Origin: Candidatus Aenigmatarchaeota archaeon
GTDB lineage: Archaea; Aenigmatarchaeota; Aenigmatarchaeia; QMZS01
Direction of reading: 5' to 3'
Assembly: GCA_023134135.1 (NCBI GenBank)
Contig: JAGLVB010000013.1
Coordinates: 1 to 51,880, forward strand
Length of the DNA stretch: 51,880 nt
Part shown: positions 9,538 through 17,111 of the stretch, in pieces
Numbering within the stretch: the first letter of the stretch is position 1
Layout of the letters: every line of letters begins with the position of its first letter
Program-made: the position numbers and the translations under genes
The notes under the pieces: model-generated
Seen by the model: the letters and a program-made list of their open reading frames with translations, nothing else
What the model was told of the DNA's origin: nothing
Databases searched by the model: none

Positions 9538-10536
9538 TTATAACCAAGACTGGAATTTAGAACTCTTCAGCAGATTAACATATATTCTTAATAATATACT
9601 CTGAAATAAAGGAAATCTATCTAAAAATTCCAGCCGGTTATCTCCCTTTTGTTTAATTTTTACAATTTTATCAAGTTCTATAGTTTTATGATTGGGATTA
9701 ATAATTTTCTTTGCAACTTCCTTTCCACTAGTCAAAGCAAAAGAGATGCCCTCTCCGGTGGCTGCTGAAGTCAATCCTGCGGCATCACCTGCTAAAAAGA
9801 TATTGTCAAATTTAATTCCTTTGTATAAGCAATTTGCCGGAGCCCCCTCATATTGAGCTTTTTTATAATCCACTCCGCAATCATCCAAAAATTTGTCAAG
9901 AATTTCCCTTGCCTTATTAACCTTTAAAAATTTTGGATTAAAAAACACCCCTGCAGAAGTATAGGTCTTATGGGGGAATACCCACCCATACCCGGAATAA
10001 AGTGTTTTTGGATTAAAAAACCACTTCATTTTTTTGTATTGTTTTGGGATTATGTATTGTATTCCTATATAAATCTTATTTTCAAGTCCTAAATATTTCC
10101 TGACAATTGAAGCCGCCCCATCAGCACCCACAAGATATTTAAAATGAAATGTCCCTCTGGAAGTTTTTATCTTATTTTTTTCCATTGATTTAACTAAGGT
10201 TTTTTTTAAAATTGTTATGTTTTTTGTATTTTTTATTTTGGTAAACATATATTGCCCTAATTCATATCTATCTAAAGTCCTTATCGGATTATTCATGGAA
10301 ATTTCATATTTTTTATTTCCTAGAAATATTTCTAATTTATTAAATATTATTGTCTTGTCTTTTGGATAATCAAAACCTTTTGTTAATTGAGTCAAACCTC
10401 CGGCGCATATTTTAGGTCCTATTATTTGGTTTTTTTCAATTAATAAAACCGATAGTTTTGTGTTTTTTAATTCTTCGGCGCATTTTAATCCTGCTGGTCC
10501 CGCACCAAGGATAATCACATCATAAGTATTTTTCAT
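9538..10536 (-). CDS. Geranylgeranyl reductase family FAD-dependent oxidoreductase
   Basis: DVIILGAGPAGLKCAEEL dinucleotide-binding motif; FLAGDAAGLTSAATGEGISFALTSG. Confidence 0.88.
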   Translation of the reverse strand: MKNTYDVIILGAGPAGLKCAEELKNTKLSVLLIEKNQIIGPKICAGGLTQLTKGFDYPKDKTIIFNKLEIFLGNKKYEISMNNPIRTLDRYELGQYMFTKIKNTKNITILKKTLVKSMEKNKIKTSRGTFHFKYLVGADGAASIVRKYLGLENKIYIGIQYIIPKQYKKMKWFFNPKTLYSGYGWVFPHKTYTSAGVFFNPKFLKVNKAREILDKFLDDCGVDYKKAQYEGAPANCLYKGIKFDNIFLAGDAAGLTSAATGEGISFALTSGKEVAKKIINPNHKTIELDKIVKIKQKGDNRLEFLDRFPLFQSILLRIYVNLLKSSKFQSWL

Positions 10537-10537
10537 T

Positions 10538-12139
10538 TTATTTCAGACAACTTTTAACAAATCCATAAAATAAAGGAGAAGGCTTTAATAAATTAGATTT
10601 AAATTCAGGATGCGCTTGTGTGGCAACGAAAAATTTATTGTGCGGTAACTCAATAAATTCAACAAGAGGTTTGGTGGGGGAAATACCTGAAAACACCATT
10701 CCTTTCTCCTGAAGGATTTTATGATATTCCGGGTTTAATTCATATCTGTGCCTGTGTCTCTCAGAAACTTTATTTTCTTTGATAAGATTAAATTTATCAT
10801 ATAAATCATAAATTTTTGTTTTTTGTTTTAACTCAGCAGGGCAAGCCCCAAGCCTCATAGTCGCTCCAAGTTCCTTTATATTCTTCTGCTCCGGCAATAT
10901 ATCTATAACAGGATATTTTGTGTTTTTATCTATCTCTGTTGAATGCGCTCCTTCAAGTCCGCACACATTTCTTGCAAATTCAACAACAGCTAATTGCAAA
11001 CCTAAACATAAACCTAAAAAAGGAATATTATTTTTCCTGCAAAAATTTATTGCTTTAATTTTCCCTTCCACTCCTGAAGATCCAAATCCTCCAGGAACAA
11101 TAATTCCATCCAAATCTGAAATTTCCTGTTCTATTTTTGTTGAATCCACCCAGAATATATTTGGTTTTGTATTTAGAGCCACACACGCGTGTTTCACTGC
11201 CTCTTCAACAGAAATATAAGAGTCTGTTAATTCGAAATTTCCCGTGCTTATATATTTTCCAACAATTCCTATATTCACCTCATTTTTGGTATTTTTCAAT
11301 ATATCTACTTTATTTTCCCATTCTGATAATTCTGCATTATTCTCAGTTAAATTTAATTTATTTAAAATCTTTTTTGCAAATTCCTGTTTCTCAAAAACAA
11401 GAGGTAATTCATAAATTGTTTCCAAATCAGGATTGTTGATTATATTTTCTTCTGAAATATTACAGAATAAAGATATCTTTTCTTTCCTCACATTATCTAA
11501 TTCCTCAGGAGACCTGCAAACAATAAAATCCGGGAAAATTCCTAATTCCCTTAATAATCTTACAGATTGTTGTGTTGGTTTGGTTTTTGGTTCACCAAGT
11601 TTTTCAGGGATGGGCACATAAGAAACATGAATAAAAGCAACATTTTCCTCGCTCTGTAATTGCCTCGCCGCTTCCAAAAACAAAATATTCTCATAATCTC
11701 CAACAATTCCGCCTATCTCTATCAAGGTAATATCTGCTCCAGATTTTGTTGAAACCTCCTTTATTCTCCTCTTAATCTCATCAGTCACATGAGGTATTAA
11801 CTGAACGGTTTTTCCAAGATAATCACCTCTCCTCTCTCGGTTAATAACCTCATAATAAACCTGACCTGTTGTGATATTGTGTTCTTTTGTTAGCGGAAAT
11901 CCAAGAAATCTCTCATAATGTCCCAAATCCTGATCTGTTTCCCCGCCATCTTCAGTTACCCAGACTTCCCCGTGTTCTGTGGGTCTTAATGTTCCTGCAT
12001 CAACATTCACATAAGGGTCTATTTTTATTATTGTTGGTTTGTATCCTTTTGCTATTAACACCCTTGAAAGTGATGAAGTTACAATACCCTTTCCCAAACC
12101 TGAAATAACCCCGCCGGTTACAAAAATATAATTTGACAT
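10538..12139 (-). CDS. pyrG: CTP synthase
   Basis: FVTGGVISGLGKGIVTSSL; GATase motif FLGLCLGLQLAVVEFAR; full length 533 aa. Confidence 0.97.
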   Translation of the reverse strand: MSNYIFVTGGVISGLGKGIVTSSLSRVLIAKGYKPTIIKIDPYVNVDAGTLRPTEHGEVWVTEDGGETDQDLGHYERFLGFPLTKEHNITTGQVYYEVINRERRGDYLGKTVQLIPHVTDEIKRRIKEVSTKSGADITLIEIGGIVGDYENILFLEAARQLQSEENVAFIHVSYVPIPEKLGEPKTKPTQQSVRLLRELGIFPDFIVCRSPEELDNVRKEKISLFCNISEENIINNPDLETIYELPLVFEKQEFAKKILNKLNLTENNAELSEWENKVDILKNTKNEVNIGIVGKYISTGNFELTDSYISVEEAVKHACVALNTKPNIFWVDSTKIEQEISDLDGIIVPGGFGSSGVEGKIKAINFCRKNNIPFLGLCLGLQLAVVEFARNVCGLEGAHSTEIDKNTKYPVIDILPEQKNIKELGATMRLGACPAELKQKTKIYDLYDKFNLIKENKVSERHRHRYELNPEYHKILQEKGMVFSGISPTKPLVEFIELPHNKFFVATQAHPEFKSNLLKPSPLFYGFVKSCLK

Positions 12140-12201
12140 TTTTAATCCATTTATATATAGTCTTTGTAATTATATTACACTCAAAAAATTTGGGTTTAAT
12201 C

Positions 12202-13089
12202 TCAAAATCCGTGCGGATAATGCTCTTTAATCATATCTTTAGAAAAAGCAAGTTCCACAACATCATCCATTTTTTTGCTGACTGGTAAAATATAAGTTTC
12301 GCCATATCTGACACCTTTTCCGGTTTTCACAAAAGCGACCATTTTATTAGGGTAAGTTGGATGGTGAACTAAATAATCCTCAGCATTAATAGGATATTTA
12401 TTTTCTCCAAAGTTTTTTGTTCCATCACTAAACCACCCAACCTGATTAGCCACTAAAGCCCCTTTATATTTACCAATTTCTCTTCCGGCTTCCTTTAATA
12501 AATTAATTGAAGCTCTTAAACAGGCTATTTCATGTGTTTGCCTTTCTCTTTTGGTTTCTTGCTCTCCACAAATACCTTGGTCTCCTATTTCCTTTATCAA
12601 ATAGTTTTGCCTAGAATAAAAGGGATGTAAATCAAAATATACTGCATCACCTGCAAACCTCAAAGCAGACATCGCATCAGGAACCTGTTCAGTTAAAATA
12701 TCCCCAACAATAATTTCATTTATTCTTGTATTGTGAATAGGATTTAAATTATAATTATCTAATTCTTTTTTATGAGAATACACAATCTGATAAGAAGTTT
12801 GATCTTTCTCATTAATCATTACATAAGACAAATTTTTCTTTCCTTCCTGAAGATTAAATACACCTTCTTTGTTTAAATCCCCATTTGAATCTCTGTTTAA
12901 ATTTCCTTCTGAAAAAAACAAAATTCTTTCAGCAGGTCTTCCTCTACCCTTATTTAAACCATTTGTATATTTTTGCAACATTATTGGTGTTCCGGGTTCT
13001 AATAAATTATCCAATTTTTGCATATATTCAATAAAATTTTCTCCATCAATTTCACTTTTTCCTTCTGATGTTATTAATTCAATACCCAT
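12202..13089 (-). CDS. Hypothetical protein
   Basis: 295 aa ORF, no family recognised. Confidence 0.6.
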   Translation of the reverse strand: MGIELITSEGKSEIDGENFIEYMQKLDNLLEPGTPIMLQKYTNGLNKGRGRPAERILFFSEGNLNRDSNGDLNKEGVFNLQEGKKNLSYVMINEKDQTSYQIVYSHKKELDNYNLNPIHNTRINEIIVGDILTEQVPDAMSALRFAGDAVYFDLHPFYSRQNYLIKEIGDQGICGEQETKRERQTHEIACLRASINLLKEAGREIGKYKGALVANQVGWFSDGTKNFGENKYPINAEDYLVHHPTYPNKMVAFVKTGKGVRYGETYILPVSKKMDDVVELAFSKDMIKEHYPHGF

Positions 13090-13304
13090 AAATATTAAAT
13101 ATTATAAAAATTTAAGTATTTTGTTGTTGCACTAAACACTCAAAAACCAAATGTTTTTGGTGCGCAAAAATCTCTGATTTTTGATTATTCAATCCTTTAG
13201 AGAGTTTAACAAAGTATTAAGAGATTCCGAAATCTTGCAGATTTTCCATTTAAATCGAGTTATATTCAACTTTTTTAATTTAAAATTTGTGTTTGGAATT
13301 GGGT

Positions 13305-13319
13305 TATTACACTGTAATA
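13305..13319. promoter_or_regulatory. Inverted repeat TATTACA-C-TGTAATA
   Basis: Perfect inverted repeat (extends to TTATTACA-C-TGTAATAA, 13304-13320); same motif upstream of mcm and cdc6. Confidence 0.5.
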
Positions 13320-13436
13320 ATGTTATAGTTATTTTTGTTTAAGAGTTTTATTTTTGTCGGGTTTTCACGATAACAGCTTTAATTACCCTATACTCCTTAG
13401 CATTCTCTTGATTATAATATGGTTTGGTATAATTAC

Positions 13437-13449
13437 TGAACACTGTTCA
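13437..13449. promoter_or_regulatory. Palindrome TGAACA-C-TGTTCA just upstream of the winged-helix gene
   Basis: Perfect 6-bp inverted repeat 26 bp before ATG 13475; arms TGAAC/GTTCA match the half-sites of the downstream array in everted arrangement. Confidence 0.45.
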
Positions 13450-13474
13450 ATTATAAATAATCAATATATTTATT

Positions 13475-13771
13475 ATGGTAAGACCGCAGGATAAAAAGAA
13501 AATAAGTAAGTTATTAAAAATTTTGATTAAACATCCGGAAGGATTGTGGTTGAGGCAAATTTCAAAAGACACTAAAATTGCGCCTTCAACAGTGCATTAT
13601 TATGTAAACCAGACTTTATCTGAAATAATAGAAAATATTGGGGTAAAAGATAAAAAAGGAAAATATTTCGGACTGAGGATTATAAGATTAAAACCAAAAA
13701 TTATAGAAAATGCTGAAAAGGGGGGTTTGGATAATATATTTCATTTTCTCAAATTATCCAAAAAAATATGA
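13475..13771 (+). CDS. Small winged-helix DNA-binding protein
   Basis: 98 aa; KKISKLLKILIKHPEGLWLRQISKDTKIAPSTVHYYVNQTL is HTH-like (LRQISKDTKIAPSTVHYYV). Confidence 0.7.
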   Translation: MVRPQDKKKISKLLKILIKHPEGLWLRQISKDTKIAPSTVHYYVNQTLSEIIENIGVKDKKGKYFGLRIIRLKPKIIENAEKGGLDNIFHFLKLSKKI

Positions 13772-13895
13772 TTTTTAATAGAAAATAATATAAATATGGT
13801 GTGAAGTTCACGTGAACCTAATATTAAAACGTGAACTTAAAAAAGGAGAAATGAATATTATATGAAATTGATAAAAAGATTATAAATTATATTTG

Positions 13896-13911
13896 AAGTT
13901 CACGTGAACTT
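13896..13911. repeat. 16-nt perfect palindrome AAGTTCACGTGAACTT
   Basis: Read directly. Confidence 0.95.
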
Positions 13912-13930
13912 GGGTTTCTTATATTAATTT

Positions 13931-13979
13931 ATGTGAACTTAAATCCTAAATATATTGGTGTTTAAAGCCAAAACAATAA
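13931..13979 (+). repeat. 49-bp direct repeat, copy 1
   Basis: ATGTGAACTTAAATCCTAAATATATTGGTGTTTAAAGCCAAAACAATAA; 4 mismatches to copy at 14476-14524. Confidence 0.9.
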
Positions 13980-14128
13980 TTTTATATAAATTTTAAGTAA
14001 GTTCACGTGAACATCCTCTTAGAGTGTGAACTTGGTGTGAACTTGATAAAGTAAATTAGATGATAATTTGAAGTTTATATGAACAAAAAATATTAATGTG
14101 AATTAAATATAAACTTAATAAATTATAT

Positions 14129-14150
14129 CTCAAGTTCACGTGAACTTGAG
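14129..14150. repeat. 22-nt perfect palindrome CTCAAGTTCACGTGAACTTGAG
   Basis: Read directly; longest version of the array palindrome. Confidence 0.95.
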
Positions 14151-14381
14151 TTGTGTATGTGAACTTAACGTGAACTTAAAAATAGAAATATGAATTTGAA
14201 ATGAAATTCACATGAACAAAGAATACTAACGTGAACTTAAAATAAATATATTGATTTTGCGTGAACCAAACATGAATTTAGTATTTAGTTCACGTGAACT
14301 TGATTCCCGAACGTGAACTTAACGTGAACTAACCAAACCATAAAATCTAAAGTAAAACCATAATTTAACAAACCACCAAAC

Positions 14382-14420
14382 AATTTTTTTATATATTATT
14401 TAAATAACTATATATTTATT
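14382..14420. other. AT-only tract, candidate DNA-unwinding element
   Basis: aattttttt atatattatt taaataacta tatatttatt, a single C in 39 nt, inside the largest gap (154 bp) of the array. Confidence 0.4.
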
Positions 14421-14475
14421 GTACACAATAAAATCCCTGAAGTTCACGTGAACAAAGAATACAAACGTGAACTTA

Positions 14476-14524
14476 ATGTGAACTTAAATCCTAAAAATCT
14501 TGGTGTTTAAAGCCAAAATAAGAA
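14476..14524 (+). repeat. 49-bp direct repeat, copy 2
   Basis: ATGTGAACTTAAATCCTAAAAATCTTGGTGTTTAAAGCCAAAATAAGAA. Confidence 0.9.
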
Positions 14525-14575
14525 GTTCTCCTCAGCAAGATAATATTGTGTGAAGTTCACATGAACTTAAATATT

Positions 14576-15634
14576 ATGGGAGAAATAGAAAATTATAGAA
14601 ATTGGTTGGAAAAACAAGGTCTATCTAAAAATCCTTTCACACTTGAAATTAATCCCTCACTTCTTGTTGGATATGAAAAACAAATAACAAACCTTCTAAA
14701 AAATATAGAACAAAAACAAAAATTAATATTAATCAGCGGCGCAACCGGAAGCGGAAAAACAAGCTTGATTACTTATTTAATTTCCAAAAATAATAAGTTC
14801 ATTTTCCTGAGCAAGCCCCCAAGACAAACATCTCAGTTAATTAATATCTCAGATAAGTTTATTAAAGAATTGCCTTTATTTTCAAGAATATTTATAAAAA
14901 AACCAAAAAAAATTGAAGATGTCCCGCAATTTTTGAACAATATTATAAAAGAACCTAAAGTGCTCTATATAGATGAAATACATGAAGCAAGTATTGAGGT
15001 ATTGGAATGGTTTAGAATAATATCAGATCAGGTTCAAAATCTATCAATAATTTTCTCAGGTCTCCCAATATTTGATGAAATATTGACAAAAAACCTGGAA
15101 ACCCTTAAAAAAAGAATTATTGAAAAAATAGAACTTAATGCTCTGACAAAAGAAGAAACAGAACAATTAATAAGAAAAAGAATTGAATTTGTTGGGGGGA
15201 AGGGTATAAATCCATTCACACCAGAAACTATAGATTATATATATAATAGAACAGGTGGATTTCCAAGGGATATTATAATTCTATGTAATAAATTGTTAAA
15301 TACAACCGCAGAAAATAATACTGAATATATAGATATAAATTTAATAAAAGAAAAACCTGATAAAATTGAAAAAGTAAATGATTTTGGAAAACTCACAAAT
15401 TTATCTGTAAAACAGAAAAAAATAATAGAACTTATCCTTGAACACGAACCAATAGCGCCAAATAAACTTATTGAATTTACAACAGAATATCCCTCAGAAA
15501 AACATGCTTTGAGAGCAGTAAATAATTTATTAAAAAGACTTATATTTGAAGGTTATGTTGAAAGGAAAAAAACCGGAAAAACATATATTTATAATCTTAC
15601 ACCCTCAACACGAACTTTATTAATAAAATCTTAG
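14576..15634 (+). CDS. AAA+ ATPase (ExeA/Cdc6-like STAND/AAA) with C-terminal winged helix
   Basis: Track ORF 14546 starts at TTG; more likely ATG 14576 (MGEIENYRNWLEKQGLSKNPFTLEINPSLLVG). Walker A ISGATGSGKTSLIT, Walker B VLYIDEIHEA, sensor-2-like GGFPRDIIILCNKLL, C-terminal wHTH. Confidence 0.82.
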   Translation: MGEIENYRNWLEKQGLSKNPFTLEINPSLLVGYEKQITNLLKNIEQKQKLILISGATGSGKTSLITYLISKNNKFIFLSKPPRQTSQLINISDKFIKELPLFSRIFIKKPKKIEDVPQFLNNIIKEPKVLYIDEIHEASIEVLEWFRIISDQVQNLSIIFSGLPIFDEILTKNLETLKKRIIEKIELNALTKEETEQLIRKRIEFVGGKGINPFTPETIDYIYNRTGGFPRDIIILCNKLLNTTAENNTEYIDINLIKEKPDKIEKVNDFGKLTNLSVKQKKIIELILEHEPIAPNKLIEFTTEYPSEKHALRAVNNLLKRLIFEGYVERKKTGKTYIYNLTPSTRTLLIKS

Positions 15635-15782
15635 TCCTACCCTTTAGTTTCCTATGGAACTTAAAAATAATTTTTTTGTCGGCAGACACATAAAATCAAA
15701 ATTAAAAAAATAATTTTTTCATATTTTTATTAATTTTTAAAAATATTTATAATAAATGTATTATATAACTATATATTATAGA

Positions 15783-15797
15783 TATTACACAGTAATA
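15783..15797. promoter_or_regulatory. Inverted repeat TATTAC-ACA-GTAATA upstream of cdc6
   Basis: Third copy of the TATTACAYWGTAATA motif. Confidence 0.45.
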
Positions 15798-15885
15798 ATT
15801 ATCAATAAATATAATTATAATAAGTCCAGTGGAAATGAGGGGGTCACGTTACCATACTTAATAATATATTCTCTTGTCGAGAAGT

Positions 15886-15895
15886 CTATATATAG
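15886..15895 (+). promoter_or_regulatory. Putative TATA box for cdc6 (leaderless transcript)
   Basis: CTATATATAG centred about 24 nt before ATG 15915, a spacing typical of archaeal leaderless promoters. Confidence 0.5.
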
Positions 15896-15914
15896 TTCCA
15901 AAGGAAATATAGGT

Positions 15915-17111
15915 ATGCAGGAGAAACTTAGAAATTATTTTTCAGAATATCTGAATAAAGAAAGTTTTTTTATTGACAAAAAATTATTAACTCATAGCTA
16001 TGTGCCAGAAGAGATATTACACCGTGATGAACAAATTTCAACAATCGCAAAAATTCTCGCTCCTTCTTTGAAATTAGAACAACCTTCAAATTTATTTATT
16101 TATGGCACCACAGGAACAGGAAAATCAGTGGCCATAAAATATATATTTAATGAAATGCTCGCGGCGAATACTTCAAATTTTAATGCGATTTATGTTAATT
16201 GTAAATTAAGGAAGGTGTCTGATACAGAATATAGGATGCTGGCATATATCCTAAGAGAACTGAATTTCAAGGTTCCGGACACAGGTCTGCCAACAGAAAC
16301 ATTATATACTAAATTATTTGAATTAGTGGATTCAAAAAAACAGATAATTATTCTGGCTTTGGATGAACTTGATGTTTTAATAAATAAAATAGGTGATGAG
16401 ATTTTATATAACCTGACAAGGATAAATTCAGAATTAGTAAATTCAAAAATAAGTATTATTGGAATTTCAAATGATATTTCATTTACTGATAAATTAGACC
16501 CAAGAGTAAAAAGTTCTTTATCCGAGGAAGAAATTATTTTCCCTCCTTATAATGCCCCCCAATTAAATGATATAATTGAACAAAGGGCAAATAAAGCGCT
16601 TAAACAGGATGTTTATTCTGAAGGTGTTATAAGAAAATGCGCTGCCATAGCCGCTCAGGAGCAGGGAGATGCAAGGAGGGCTTTGGATATGATAAGAGTT
16701 GCTGCGGAAATTGCTGAGAGGAATGATGAAATAAAAATCACTGAAAAACATGTGGGTTTGGCAGAACAAAAACTTGAATTAGACCGCGTTGTGGAATTGG
16801 CAAAAATGCAGCCAAGACATTCACAAGTAACTCTTTATTCAATATTGAAATTATTTGAAAAAAGCGAGGATAATATATTAACAGGAGATGTTTATGAAAT
16901 TTATACTCAATTATGCAAGAGAAATGGGTATAGAATTTTAACACAAAGAAGAATATCTGATTTAATTTCAGAACTTAATATGTTAGGTATAATTTCAACA
17001 AAAGTTATTTCAAAAGGGAGGTATGGGAGGACAAGGGAAATCAGGCTCGCAATTGCAAAAAAACCCTTTGATATTTTAAAAAACCATTTTTCCACATTAT
17101 TTGAAATATGA
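15915..17111 (+). CDS. cdc6: Orc1/Cdc6 replication initiator
   Basis: Track ORF begins 15756, but the first 53 residues look noncoding; MQEKLRNYFSEYLNKESFFIDKKLLTHSYVPEEILHRDEQI then Walker A IYGTTGTGKSVAIKYI, Walker B ILALDELDVL, sensor 2 GDARRALDMIRVAAEIAE. Confidence 0.95.
   Translation: MQEKLRNYFSEYLNKESFFIDKKLLTHSYVPEEILHRDEQISTIAKILAPSLKLEQPSNLFIYGTTGTGKSVAIKYIFNEMLAANTSNFNAIYVNCKLRKVSDTEYRMLAYILRELNFKVPDTGLPTETLYTKLFELVDSKKQIIILALDELDVLINKIGDEILYNLTRINSELVNSKISIIGISNDISFTDKLDPRVKSSLSEEEIIFPPYNAPQLNDIIEQRANKALKQDVYSEGVIRKCAAIAAQEQGDARRALDMIRVAAEIAERNDEIKITEKHVGLAEQKLELDRVVELAKMQPRHSQVTLYSILKLFEKSEDNILTGDVYEIYTQLCKRNGYRILTQRRISDLISELNMLGIISTKVISKGRYGRTREIRLAIAKKPFDILKNHFSTLFEI

Larger units (their letters stand above)
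13806..14568. repeat. Palindromic iteron-like array: nine GTTCACGTGAAC palindromes plus directional GTGAACTT half-sites (candidate replication origin / partition array)
   Basis: CG-axis (first base of CGTGAAC) at 13811, 13903, 14006, 14078 (degenerate GTTTATATGAAC), 14139, 14211 (ATTCACATGAAC), 14293, 14447, 14560 (GTTCACATGAAC). Additional half-sites at 13830, 13932, 14025, 14036, 14158, 14169, 14230, 14260, 14312, 14323, 14466, 14477. Confidence 0.9.

Noticed and set aside
12165-12179. TGTAAT-TAT-ATTACA upstream of pyrG as a fourth copy of the TATTACA motif
   Set aside because: Arms are in the opposite (everted) order with a different spacer; AT-rich sequence makes chance occurrence likely.
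13806-14568. CRISPR array
   Set aside because: Repeats are short palindromes with irregular (though helically phased) spacing and internal half-sites; no uniform 25-40 bp repeat or spacers, and no cas genes.
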